Shown: one piece after another, positions 1-6,910 of the stretch
Numbering within the stretch: position 1 is the stretch's first letter
Layout of the letters: each line of letters opens with the position of its first letter
Assembly (NCBI GenBank): GCA_037147235.1
Contig: JBAWVO010000046.1
Coordinates: 1-28,421, forward strand
DNA: 28,421 nucleotides
Source of the DNA: JANXQG01 sp037147235
GTDB taxonomy: Bacteria; Planctomycetota; Planctomycetia; Pirellulales; Thermoguttaceae
Direction of reading: 5' to 3'
Notes under the pieces: model-generated
The model's database searches: none
Told to the model about the DNA's origin: nothing
What the model saw: only the letters and a program-made list of their open reading frames with translations
Program-made: the position numbers and the translations under genes

Positions 1-362
1 GTTTCGGACCACTCATGATGTTCGGCTTGGGTGGCACGATGGTCGAGGTTCTCAAGGACGTCACCTTCCGCCTAGCCCCCATGTGGCAGATCTCGGCCCA
101 GCGCATGGTCCGCTCGATCAAGGCATTCAAGATACTCGATGGCTTCCGCGGCAAACCGCCGGCAGACGTCGATGCCATCGTCGATATCCTTTTGCGGCTT
201 TCGCACATGGTCTGCAACCATCCGGAGATTTCCGAGTTGGACATCAACCCACTGATCGTCCACGCCCGCGGGCAAGGCTGTTCGGTGGCCGACAGCCGGG
301 TGATGCTGCGGAAGCCGGACCCGTGCCCCTGCGACGGGAGTTGTCCGTCGCTGGTGAAGTGA
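1..362 (+). CDS. C-terminal end of ADP-forming acyl-CoA synthetase-like protein (partial)
   Basis: The reading frame is open from the left edge (frame starting at base 3), so only the last ~119 residues are present. The visible sequence starts FGPLMMFGLGG and contains ISELDINPLIVHARGQG, both typical of the ATP-grasp (beta) part of ADP-forming acetyl/acyl-CoA synthetases and of the related Pat-type protein acetyltransferases. In that family the ATP-grasp domain carries the phosphohistidine transfer to ADP/ATP. The last ~30 residues hold a short cysteine-bearing tail (PDPCPCDGSC) that is not part of the family core. The stop lies 4 bases before the next gene, so the two are probably co-transcribed. 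Whether the full protein is an energy-conserving synthetase or a protein acetyltransferase depends on the part outside the window. Confidence 0.8.
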   Translation, partial: FGPLMMFGLGGTMVEVLKDVTFRLAPMWQISAQRMVRSIKAFKILDGFRGKPPADVDAIVDILLRLSHMVCNHPEISELDINPLIVHARGQGCSVADSRVMLRKPDPCPCDGSCPSLVK

Positions 363-366
363 GTGT

Positions 367-834
367 ATGGCTACAGACACGCTTGACATTCTCGATCCAT
401 CGCAGTTGAAATGCGGCAAACCTAGCCGAGAGGATCTCAATCCCGGTGAGTGTTTGTGTTCTTTTTGCACGGCGAAGTGCTGTCGCTACTTCGCCCTGGC
501 GATGGATAAGCCAACCACTTGGCGTGACTTTGACCACATGCGATGGTTTTTATTGCACGAGAGGGCGAGCGTTTTCATCGAAGGCGGCGACTGGTATCTG
601 ATCGTCCACACGCCTTGCAAGCACCTGCAACCCAACAGCCTCTGCGGTATCTACGATACTCGTCCCAAGATTTGTCGCGCCTACACGACCGACAAGTGTG
701 AGTACGACGAGAATTGGGTCTACGACCACTATTGGGAGGCGGCCGAACAGGTAGCGGAATACGCTGAAGCCGTGCTGGGCCCACGTCGCGGCGAGAGTTT
801 TCGCAGCCAAAAACCCAAGTCCGGAATGCCGTAG
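367..834 (+). CDS. YkgJ-family cysteine-cluster protein
   Basis: This 155-residue protein carries the cysteine pattern of the YkgJ (CxxCxxxCC) family, annotated in databases as putative zinc- or iron-chelating or Fe-S proteins. Visible cysteines are C29, C31, C34, C38 and C39 in the motif CLCSFCTAKCC, then C84, C93, C103 and C111 with the family-typical stretch CGIYDTRPKICRAY. No signal peptide or membrane segment is seen, so it is probably cytoplasmic. It follows the acyl-CoA synthetase-like gene by 4 bases, which points to one transcript, but the family has no firmly known reaction and I do not assign one. It ends 54 bases before the convergent toxin gene. Confidence 0.8.
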   Translation: MATDTLDILDPSQLKCGKPSREDLNPGECLCSFCTAKCCRYFALAMDKPTTWRDFDHMRWFLLHERASVFIEGGDWYLIVHTPCKHLQPNSLCGIYDTRPKICRAYTTDKCEYDENWVYDHYWEAAEQVAEYAEAVLGPRRGESFRSQKPKSGMP

Positions 835-888
835 GGTGTGGTCGACAGGCACCGTGCGCAGCATGGTCGGCGAAGCCCCACCACAAAA

Positions 889-1206
889 CTACAAATTGCG
901 AAGTTCGGCTTCGAGATCCATGGCTCCGTGCAGAATTCGCAAAATATCAATGGCCGCGTGATGTTCGATATAGAAAATCAGGTGGTTTGGAAACCCCTTG
1001 ATGCGGCACACTCGCAATTGTGCAAACTCGGGAATATCTGATACAAATCTGCCGCCCATGCTGGGAAATTCAGCTAAGTATTCTAGCGTCGCCTCTGTTT
1101 GCAGCAGAAAACGAACTGCCGCATCAAGGCTCCGTTTGCCAATATAGTCGGCAATCGCCTCAGCGTCCCTTGCTGCCTGAATTCGCCGCAATACTTGCAC
1201 TGCCAC
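889..1206 (-). CDS. ParE/RelE-superfamily toxin
   Basis: This 105-residue protein has the layout of a ParE/RelE-fold toxin: an N-terminal helical pair (AARDAEAIADYIGKRSLDAA) followed by beta strands with FPSMGGRF and LRVCRIKGFPNHLIFYIE, ending in RILHGAMDLE. The central strands R(V)xxIKGFPNHLIFY and the final 'ILRILHG' are family-typical. Members either poison DNA gyrase (ParE) or cleave mRNA (RelE); the sequence resembles ParE more, but the target cannot be read from it. It begins with GTG, 3 bases after the stop of the upstream antitoxin gene, so the two form a tight antitoxin-first operon. It runs convergent to the YkgJ gene. Confidence 0.82.
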   Translation of the reverse strand: MAVQVLRRIQAARDAEAIADYIGKRSLDAAVRFLLQTEATLEYLAEFPSMGGRFVSDIPEFAQLRVCRIKGFPNHLIFYIEHHAAIDILRILHGAMDLEAELRNL

Positions 1207-1209
1207 GGA

Positions 1210-1455
1210 CTAACCTTTTTGATGACGTTGGATTACTCGCTGTCGAATCTCCAGCCATTCTTGGCTTGTCCATTCCACGGCAGGTCCACTCTCAAGCCCC
1301 TTCATGAGGGTGGTTTCAATTAATGAACGGCTCCGTCGTGCTGCGTCAACCAGAGCCACAATATACTCACCTGTGTTGGCAAATTGCCCTGATTGAATCT
1401 TGGCATCAACAAAATTTTGCAGATCGCTCGGCAGTTCCAGAGGAATTGTCGCCAT
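1210..1455 (-). CDS. ParD/CopG-type antitoxin
   Basis: This 81-residue protein looks like a ParD-type antitoxin. The N-terminal part (ATIPLELPSDLQNFVDAKIQ) matches a ribbon-helix-helix DNA-binding domain, with a beta strand followed by two helices (SGQFANTGEYIVALVDAARR). The C-terminal part, rich in charged residues (EWLEIRQRVIQRHQKG), would bind and neutralise the toxin encoded 3 bases downstream. Antitoxins of this type usually repress their own promoter; a TATAAT box and a small palindrome lie upstream and could serve this. The assignment rests on size, fold pattern and pairing. Confidence 0.82.
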   Translation of the reverse strand: MATIPLELPSDLQNFVDAKIQSGQFANTGEYIVALVDAARRSRSLIETTLMKGLESGPAVEWTSQEWLEIRQRVIQRHQKG

Positions 1456-1484
1456 TTTTGAAATCCTTGTGTCTACCCTGTTTG

Positions 1485-1495
1485 TGCTGTCAGCA
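1485..1495 (-). promoter_or_regulatory. candidate autoregulatory operator of the parDE-like operon
   Basis: A perfect small palindrome, TGCTG-T-CAGCA, lies 30-40 bases before the antitoxin start and downstream of a TATAAT box on the same strand. Ribbon-helix-helix antitoxins commonly bind such short inverted repeats. It is a single short site, so chance cannot be excluded. Confidence 0.3.
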
Positions 1496-1529
1496 GGATT
1501 TTAACATGCCACCTTGCCTCGCACATAGG

Positions 1530-1535
1530 ATTATA
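1530..1535 (-). promoter_or_regulatory. candidate -10 box of the parDE-like operon
   Basis: On the minus strand this is a perfect TATAAT, 75 bases upstream of the antitoxin ATG. No good TTGACA-like -35 element is seen at 16-18 bases from it. The rest of the 358-base gap (1456-1813) holds the palindrome at 1485 and a weak plus-strand promoter candidate near 1665-1694. I see no further gene in it. Confidence 0.4.
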
Positions 1536-1664
1536 CCGTTTGTTCTGTCCCGCCACATACCTGACCACAATGTTAAGATGGGTTTTTGTAATTTGCCCTG
1601 CCAAAATGGCAGATATACGGTGATCAATCATGGTCAATGGCAGACTTGGGCCGATTTTTCTCAC

Positions 1665-1694
1665 TTGCGGCCGACAGTCCTGAAATCGTAAGAT
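1665..1694 (+). promoter_or_regulatory. weak promoter candidate upstream of receiver-domain gene
   Basis: TTGCGG (1665-1670) and TAAGAT (1689-1694) are separated by 18 bases, which fits a sigma-70-type promoter with poor match. The start codon of the receiver protein is 119 bases further on. Weak evidence only. Confidence 0.25.
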
Positions 1695-1813
1695 ATTATG
1701 TAGTTGAGACTTACTGACACGAAGTTCGACCTTACGAAAAAGATCTTCGCTGCGGTATTCGACTTGCTAGTTGTAACCGTCAGGAAACGGCCCATGCTAG
1801 GCTGCCTGCTGCC

Positions 1814-2215
1814 ATGATCATTACCGATCCATCTCTACTGATTAGCGACGACGACTTGAATTTTCGGGAGACGTTGGAAAGCGTCTTTGCCCCGCGGGGT
1901 TTTCGTATTCTTTTGGCAGGTGATGGCGAAGAGGCTCTGCATATTGTCCGCACCCAGGAAGTACACTTGGCTCTGTTGGACATGCACATGCCCAGGCTCA
2001 CCGGACTAGAGACCTTGCGTCAGGTCAAGCAGTTCAAGGCGATGCTGCCCTGCATTTTGATGTCGGCCCACTGCGACGAGTTACTCATCGAGCAGGCTCG
2101 CTCGGCCCATGCGTTTCTTGTCCTGTCCAAAACCGTCACCTTGCGGCAGATCATCGGTGCCGTTTGGCATGCCCTGGAGCGGACGTATCATTGGCACGAA
2201 CAGCGAGCGGATTAA
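1814..2215 (+). CDS. stand-alone response-regulator receiver domain protein
   Basis: This 133-residue protein is a single REC domain. The acidic pocket is D12-D14 (LLISDDDLNFR), the likely phospho-acceptor is D56 in LALLDMHMPRLTG, S84 stands in the conserved Thr/Ser position (ILMSAH), and K106 is the conserved lysine (LVLSKTV). Nothing follows the domain except ~15 residues, so there is no DNA-binding or enzymatic output part. Such lone receivers act as phosphorelay intermediates or bind partner proteins directly. No histidine kinase lies in the window, so its partner is unknown. The start is the first ATG in frame; no clear Shine-Dalgarno precedes it. A small hairpin (ACATGC/GCATGT, 2219-2238) follows the stop. 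Confidence 0.88.
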   Translation: MIITDPSLLISDDDLNFRETLESVFAPRGFRILLAGDGEEALHIVRTQEVHLALLDMHMPRLTGLETLRQVKQFKAMLPCILMSAHCDELLIEQARSAHAFLVLSKTVTLRQIIGAVWHALERTYHWHEQRAD

Positions 2216-2349
2216 CGGACATGCGCGTTCGGGCATGTATCCGTAGTCGCAAGTGCTTTATGCCAAAAGCTTTGTATCCGCACATGGAACCGGAAGATCA
2301 CTTGTTCGCTTGTCCTAATCGGGCTGCAAATGGGAACCTGGGCAAAAAA

Positions 2350-2367
2350 GACACCCCTTATGGGTGT
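2350..2367 (-). terminator. hairpin with T-run on the minus strand (possible terminator)
   Basis: The 6-bp stem ACACCC/GGGTGT (2351-2356 / 2362-2367) is preceded on the plus strand by six A residues (2344-2349), so on the minus strand it reads as a hairpin followed by T6. No minus-strand gene lies immediately to the right, so its role is unclear; it may simply isolate rpmG from its upstream neighbour or end a short antisense transcript. Confidence 0.3.
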
Positions 2368-2427
2368 TCCTGAAATTAATGCCTCACTACTTCAGCACCC
2401 ACCTGTTCCCAAATCACCAAAATCGTG

Positions 2428-2433
2428 TATAAT
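2428..2433 (+). promoter_or_regulatory. candidate -10 box for rpmG
   Basis: A perfect TATAAT lies 45 bases before the rpmG start. The -35 position at about 17 bases upstream is poor (TGTTCC region, 2404-2409). A separate strong promoter would be expected for a ribosomal protein gene standing alone. Confidence 0.45.
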
Positions 2434-2477
2434 AGTCGGTTTGTCAACCAAGCTAGTTTTGAATAGGTATTCCCCCG

Positions 2478-2642
2478 ATGGCCAAGGGTAAGAAAAAATC
2501 AGAAACGGTGTTTCTCGTCTGCAAAGAGACCGGCGAGCATAACTACTCGCTCAAGCGAAAGTCTGGCGGCGAGAAGCTGACGCTCAAGAAGTACTGTCCG
2601 ACGTGCCGGAAGCATACCGAGCACAACGAGAAGAAGAAGTAA
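2478..2642 (+). CDS. rpmG: 50S ribosomal protein L33
   Basis: A 54-residue, very basic protein (MAKGKKKSETVFLV...) with the L33 pattern: a cysteine at C15 followed by KETGEHNYSLKRK, then LTLKKYCPTCRKHTEHNE. C40 and C43 form a CxxC pair. In zinc-binding L33 proteins there are two CxxC pairs; here the first pair has only C15 with T18 in the second place, so metal binding may be lost or altered. L33 sits in the large ribosomal subunit near the E site. Here it is not next to secE, nusG or a tRNA gene, but alone between the receiver gene and recJ. A TATAAT box lies 45 bases upstream and a palindromic repeat begins 11 bases after the stop. Confidence 0.95.
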   Translation: MAKGKKKSETVFLVCKETGEHNYSLKRKSGGEKLTLKKYCPTCRKHTEHNEKKK

Positions 2643-2652
2643 GCCCCCTTTG

Positions 2653-2692
2653 TAGAACGGAATTTATTCTGTTCCGGCGTTAAAATCCGTTC
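2653..2692. repeat. imperfect palindromic repeat, family A, copy 1
   Basis: Left arm GAACGGAATTTA (2655-2666) pairs with right arm TAAAATCCGTTC (2681-2692) with one mismatch around a 14-base loop. The left half TAGAACGGAATTTATTC (2653-2669) recurs exactly at 17597-17613. Both copies directly follow a gene end, which fits a REP-like element acting as mRNA 3' end or terminator. Confidence 0.7.
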
Positions 2693-2810
2693 CCATGAAG
2701 AAACCGCGACGGTGCAGAGAATGCATCGCGCCCGTGAGCTGCACGCGCGGCCACTTCGTAGAGGGTTGCGAAGCGGCTAGCCGTTGGCCACCAACGACGG
2801 ATCGTTCATC

Positions 2811-4568
2811 ATGGCCAAGCGATGGCATATTCGTTCGCACGATCCCGTGAGCATTGCCTCGTTGCAACGCGCGGCGGGCGTGCCGGATGTGGTTGCTCAG
2901 TTGCTCATCTGCCGCGGCATTACCGATCCGGCCAAGGCCCGTTCGTTTCTCGATCCCAAGCTCTCGGACCTCTATGATCCCGAGACCTTGCCCGGCTGCC
3001 GCGAAGCTGCCCAGCGGATTCACGCCGCAGTCCAGGCCAAGCGGCGGATCGTGATTTATGGCGACTACGACGTCGATGGCATGTCGGGTACCGCCGTACT
3101 CTATCTCTGCCTGAAGTTGCTGGGAGCCGAAGTCAGCTATTATGTGCCACACCGCATCGACGAAGGCTATGGGCTGAACCGCGAGGCCGTGCAATCGTGG
3201 GGCAACGGCCGGGCTTCGCTGATGATCACCGTTGATTGCGGCATCAGTGCCGTGGAAGAGGCAGTCGTCGCCCGCGAGTGCGGACTGGAACTGATCATCA
3301 CGGACCACCACACTATCGGCGCGCAACTGCCCGAGGCGGCAGTGATCGTGCATCCCCAGTTGCCCGGCAATTATCCTTTCAGCGGCCTGAGTGGTTCGGG
3401 GGTTGCTTTGAAAGTTGCCTGGGCACTCTGCCAGCAGGCCAGCGGAGCGCAAAAGGTCAGTCCGCGCATGCGGGATTTCCTTGTCCAAGCGGTTGGATTG
3501 GCAGCCCTAGGGACCGTAGCCGACGTTGTGCCGCTGGTCGATGAGAATCGCGTGCTGGTGTATCACGGACTAGAGAGCCTTGCTCGCTGCCCAACGCTTG
3601 GGCTGGCGACGCTCATGAAGATTGCCAAGATCGAGCCTAAGACCAACGGCGACGGCAAGCCCCGCTTGGATAGCGAGGACATCGCATTTTCGCTGGCCCC
3701 ACGATTGAACGCGGCCGGCCGCTTGGCCCAGGCCCAATTGGGCGTGGAGTTGTTGGTGACGGATCGGCCCGATCGCGCCTTGGAGTTAGCCCAATATATC
3801 GACCAGCTCAACGGCAGCCGCCAGACGATTGAGCGGAGTATGCAGCTTGCCGCGAAGAAGCAGATCGACGAACACTTCAACGAAGCCGACGATCCGGCAT
3901 TCGTACTCGCCGAACGCGGCTGGCACGCCGGCGTTATCGGCATCGTGGCCGGACGACTGGCCGAAAAACATCATCGACCCGTCGTGCTCATCTCCTTGGA
4001 TCAGATGGGGATGCGGGCCGGTGTCGGCTCGGCGCGAAGCATTCCGGGATTCGATTTGCATGCGGCCTTGGAAACTTGCGACGAGTGCCTGCTGGCCCAT
4101 GGCGGTCATGCGGCGGCGGCAGGTCTGAAGATCAAAGAAGACCAGATTGACGCCTTCCGCACGGCCTTTTGCGAAGTGGCCGCGTCGGAGATCAGCGAGC
4201 AGCAGCGCGTGGCCGATTTGTTGATTGACGCCGAGTTTCCCCTGAGTGCATTCACCATGAAAACCGTCTGCCAGATCGAGCGGCTCGCTCCCTTTGGACA
4301 GCACAACGCTCGGCCTTTGCTCTGTGCCACGGGCGCGACGCTGGCCGGCCCACCCAAAGCGATCGGGACGGGCGGGCGGCATCTCTCCTTGCGGCTGTCG
4401 CAGCACGGCATGAGCCTGCGTGCCGTGGCCTTTGGCGGGGCTGAATGGGCTGAACCAATGATGGCCCTGAATCGACCCTTCGACATCGCCTTCCGGCCCG
4501 TCATCAATAGCTACCAGGGGCGGCACAATGTCGAGTTGCACTTGGTCGATTGGCGGGAAGGAGGGTAG
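2811..4568 (+). CDS. recJ: single-stranded-DNA-specific exonuclease RecJ
   Basis: This 585-residue protein is RecJ, a 5'-3' exonuclease on single-stranded DNA used in recombination, mismatch and stalled-fork repair. The DHH phosphoesterase motifs are in order: GDYDVDG at residues 84-90 (motif I), TVDCG with D142, and TDHH at 164-167, which ligate the catalytic metal ions. The DHHA1 region shows GGHAAAAGL from residue 431. The C-terminal ~120 residues match the OB-fold part (FTMKTVCQIERLAPFGQHN). The frame is open further upstream with a TTG at 2784, but the ATG at 2811 gives the typical start MAKRWHIRSHDP. A short inverted repeat CGTTGG/CCAACG (2782-2796) sits just before the start. No lesion was seen in the frame. 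Confidence 0.95.
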   Translation: MAKRWHIRSHDPVSIASLQRAAGVPDVVAQLLICRGITDPAKARSFLDPKLSDLYDPETLPGCREAAQRIHAAVQAKRRIVIYGDYDVDGMSGTAVLYLCLKLLGAEVSYYVPHRIDEGYGLNREAVQSWGNGRASLMITVDCGISAVEEAVVARECGLELIITDHHTIGAQLPEAAVIVHPQLPGNYPFSGLSGSGVALKVAWALCQQASGAQKVSPRMRDFLVQAVGLAALGTVADVVPLVDENRVLVYHGLESLARCPTLGLATLMKIAKIEPKTNGDGKPRLDSEDIAFSLAPRLNAAGRLAQAQLGVELLVTDRPDRALELAQYIDQLNGSRQTIERSMQLAAKKQIDEHFNEADDPAFVLAERGWHAGVIGIVAGRLAEKHHRPVVLISLDQMGMRAGVGSARSIPGFDLHAALETCDECLLAHGGHAAAAGLKIKEDQIDAFRTAFCEVAASEISEQQRVADLLIDAEFPLSAFTMKTVCQIERLAPFGQHNARPLLCATGATLAGPPKAIGTGGRHLSLRLSQHGMSLRAVAFGGAEWAEPMMALNRPFDIAFRPVINSYQGRHNVELHLVDWREGG

Positions 4569-4574
4569 GATAAA

Positions 4575-4653
4575 AATGACGAAGCTCGAATGACGAATGT
4601 CGAAGGGGGCATTCGCAATCCAAAGTTTCGTCATTCGTCATTCGTCATTCCTT
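4575..4653. repeat. heptanucleotide repeats in inverted arrangement upstream of the pcm-like gene
   Basis: The spacer between recJ and the next gene is built of 7-base units. The left part (4575-4602) has AATGACG, AAGCTCG, AATGACG, AATGTCG; the right part (4626-4653) has TTTCGTC, ATTCGTC, ATTCGTC, ATTCCTT. The two parts are reverse complements of each other in sequence (AATGACG versus CGTCATT), so the RNA could fold into a hairpin ending 7 bases before the ATG. Confidence 0.85.
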
Positions 4654-4660
4654 AGCCCTC

Positions 4661-5314
4661 ATGCCCGCCGCCGCCCTCCAACACGACAAGCTGATCATGC
4701 TAGGGCAACATCTCCAGGCCCGCGGTATCTGCGATTCTCGCGTGATCGACGCCATGGCGCGGATTCCTCGTGAGCAGTTTATTGACGAGTCACTCCGGGC
4801 CGAGGCATACTCCGATCGGGCCTTGGGGATCGCTTGTGGGCAGACGATCAGCCAGCCGTACATCGTGGCATTGATGACGCAGGCCCTGGCATTGCGGGGC
4901 AACGAGCGCGTGCTGGAGATCGGCACCGGCAGCGGATACCAGACGGCCATTCTTGCCGAACTTGCTCGGGACGTTGTGAGCATCGAACGGCACGCGGCCC
5001 TTTCACAACAGGCTGCGGGGCGGTTACTTGAATTGGGTTATGATCGCGTCAAGTTGGTTGTGGCCGACGGCACGCTCGGCTGGCCCGCCGACGCCCCCTA
5101 CGATCGCATTCTCGTCGCTGCCGCCGCGGCCACGGTGCCGCAGCACTTAATTGACCAACTGGTTTCCGGCGGGATTCTTGTCATTCCCGTGGGCAGCCGC
5201 GATCACCAAGTGTTGCAGGTGATCCACAAGGTCGGCAACGAGCCACGGATCGAACCGCTCACCGCCTGCCGCTTCGTGCCGCTGGTCGGCGAGGAAGGCT
5301 GGCCAGAGGAGTAG
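4661..5314 (+). CDS. pcm: protein-L-isoaspartate O-methyltransferase
   Basis: This 217-residue protein matches PIMT, which methylates L-isoaspartyl residues in aged proteins with S-adenosylmethionine and so starts their repair. Key features are GQTISQPYIVALMTQAL (~residues 59-75), the SAM-binding loop VLEIGTGSGYQTAILAEL (~84-101), the acidic end of the next strand SIER, VADGTLGWP (~132-140), PYDRILVAAAA (~143-153) and the C-terminal FVPLVGEEGW. The position usually 'VTAAA' reads VAAAA. The length agrees with the family. The ATG at 4661 directly follows a heptanucleotide repeat block and has no visible Shine-Dalgarno; the Met at residue 13 (4697) is an alternative. It is followed 60 bases later by the nucleotidyltransferase gene. 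Confidence 0.93.
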   Translation: MPAAALQHDKLIMLGQHLQARGICDSRVIDAMARIPREQFIDESLRAEAYSDRALGIACGQTISQPYIVALMTQALALRGNERVLEIGTGSGYQTAILAELARDVVSIERHAALSQQAAGRLLELGYDRVKLVVADGTLGWPADAPYDRILVAAAAATVPQHLIDQLVSGGILVIPVGSRDHQVLQVIHKVGNEPRIEPLTACRFVPLVGEEGWPEE

Positions 5315-5374
5315 GATTATGCTAGCCTATCAGTATTCCGTTCTTCTCAAACAGCTTTTCCAAGGAACCCATTG

Positions 5375-6223
5375 ATGGAAATTCGCAAAGCCGTGATCAC
5401 CGCAGCGGGGCCGAACCAGGATCGCTTGCCGTTGCAACGGTTCGTCGATCTGGACGGCATGGAAAAGACGGCCTTGCAGATCATCCTCGAAGAGATCATT
5501 GCCGCCGGCATCGAAGAAGTCGGCATCGTCGTCCGCCGCGGTAGCCAGCAGGTCTATCGCGAGGCGGCCGGTGACTACTCGCGGTTGCTGTCCTTCGTCG
5601 AACAGCCAAGCCCGCGCGGCTATGGCGAGGCTTTGTATCGCGCGGCCCCACTGGTCGGCGGGCAGGCATTTCTGCACCTCGTGAGCGACCACCTCTACGT
5701 CAGCCGGCAAGCGCGGCGATGTACTCAGCAGTTGGTCGAAGCAGCCCGAGCGGAAAACTGCTCGATCTCCGCCGTGCAGCCTACCCGCGAGAGCATGCTC
5801 CGCCACTACGGGGCCATTGGCGGCTCGCCCATCGCCGGCCGTAGCGGCCTTTATCGCATCGAGCGGGTATTGGAAAAACCGACGCCCACCTGCGCCGAGC
5901 AGCAGTTGGTCGTGCCGGGGCTGCGGGCAGGCCATTACCTGTGCCTTTTCGGCATGCATGTGCTGACGCCCCAGGCGATGGAGTTGCTCGGTCAGGCCGT
6001 TGCCGAGGCTCCCACGGGCGACGGCAGCCCACCGATCATGCTCACGCCCGCGCTGGAGAAGCTGGCCCAGTGCGAGCGTTACCTGGCCATGGAACTCGAA
6101 GGGACGCGTTACAACATCGGCGTAAAGTACGGTCTGCTCACTACGCAGCTTGCACTGGCCCTGAGCGGTAGTGACCGCGAGGAGATTTTGGCAAAGATCG
6201 TGGAACTGCTGGCAACCCGCTGA
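5375..6223 (+). CDS. GalU-like sugar nucleotidyltransferase homologue with altered nucleotide loop
   Basis: The 282-residue protein resembles UTP-glucose-1-phosphate uridylyltransferases: it opens with a beta strand MEIRKAVITAAGP, then ALQIILEEIIAAGIEEVGIVV, FVEQPSPRGYGEALYRA (matching the GalU 'QxxxxGxGHAV' region), HLVSDHLYV, ISAVQPT, LEKPTP (166-171, the conserved EKP) and ends with a typical GTRYNIGVKYG. However, the glycine-rich NTP-binding signature GxGTRxLPxTK is replaced by AAGPNQDRLPLQRFVDLDGMEK, lacking its normal GxGTR and TK. It may use another substrate or be a non-catalytic regulator. An AAGGAA at 5362-5367 supports the ATG at 5375 over the TTG three bases earlier. It stands alone, far from the polysaccharide genes. 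Confidence 0.8.
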   Translation: MEIRKAVITAAGPNQDRLPLQRFVDLDGMEKTALQIILEEIIAAGIEEVGIVVRRGSQQVYREAAGDYSRLLSFVEQPSPRGYGEALYRAAPLVGGQAFLHLVSDHLYVSRQARRCTQQLVEAARAENCSISAVQPTRESMLRHYGAIGGSPIAGRSGLYRIERVLEKPTPTCAEQQLVVPGLRAGHYLCLFGMHVLTPQAMELLGQAVAEAPTGDGSPPIMLTPALEKLAQCERYLAMELEGTRYNIGVKYGLLTTQLALALSGSDREEILAKIVELLATR

Positions 6224-6442
6224 CCCTTGGGAGTGCGGAAATTCATTACCGCTTTCTCTTTTTTCTTACGGCACCGGATCCAGCTTGCCTCATCACGCCT
6301 TTCGCAACTCTCTAATTTGAAAAAGACAGGTGCCAAAGCCTTGTCAAGACCTTGCCGAGATCGGGTAGAGCAGGGATAATGTCTTCTGGACCTGGGTTTC
6401 CGAACTTTACTCACCAATACTCTGCCGAAAGAAAGCGTAACC

Positions 6443-6886
6443 ATGAAAATTGCCACGATCGAGACCAACAAAGGCACCATCCGCGCCGTCCTACATGCCG
6501 ACAAGGTGCCGAAAACGGTCGCCAACTTCGAGAAACTTGCCGCCAAAGGCTTTTACAATGGCCTGAAGTTCCACCGCGTCATTGAGGACTTCATGATCCA
6601 GACCGGCTGCCCCAAGGGCACGGGCACCGGCGGCCCGGGTTATGATTTTGAAGACGAGTTTCACAAGGATCTTAAGCACGTCGGCCCTGGCGTGCTTTCC
6701 ATGGCCAACTCGGGACCGAACACCAACGGCTCACAATTCTTCATCACCCACATCGCAACCCCCTGGCTGGATCGCAAACACTCCGTCTTCGGCCAGGTGA
6801 TCGAAGGCCAGGATATCGTTGATGCAATCAAGCAGGGCGATAAGATGGTCAAAGTCACGGTGACGGAAGAGCCGGACAAGAAGTAG
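6443..6886 (+). CDS. cyclophilin-type peptidyl-prolyl cis-trans isomerase
   Basis: This 147-residue protein is a minimal cyclophilin, catalysing cis-trans isomerisation at proline bonds during protein folding. It shows GLKFHRVIEDFMIQTG with the catalytic arginine in FHRV (residues 43-46), GTGTGGPGYDFEDEF, MANSGPNTNGSQFFIT (~89-104) and TPWLDRKHSVFGQVIEG, including the tryptophan that in other cyclophilins contacts cyclosporin A. There is no signal peptide, so it is probably cytoplasmic (PpiB-like). The 219-base gap before it holds no gene or clear promoter that I can defend. Its stop is 24 bases before the next start. Confidence 0.93.
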   Translation: MKIATIETNKGTIRAVLHADKVPKTVANFEKLAAKGFYNGLKFHRVIEDFMIQTGCPKGTGTGGPGYDFEDEFHKDLKHVGPGVLSMANSGPNTNGSQFFITHIATPWLDRKHSVFGQVIEGQDIVDAIKQGDKMVKVTVTEEPDKK

Positions 6887-6910
6887 ATTCCAATAAATTT
6901 GGAGATCGCC

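Noticed and set aside
1323..1691. Plus-strand frame over the antitoxin gene and its promoter region
   Set aside because: Antisense to a convincing ParD-like gene and without family features.
2664..3488. Minus-strand frame (274 residues) opposite the recJ start
   Set aside because: Shadow of recJ coding sequence; no family features.
3786..4634. Long minus-strand frame (282 residues) opposite recJ
   Set aside because: It is antisense to clear RecJ motifs and has no recognisable domain; GC-rich codon bias opens such frames.
5330..5959. Minus-strand frame (209 residues) opposite the GalU-like gene
   Set aside because: Antisense shadow without domain features; the plus strand has a good ribosome site and family motifs.
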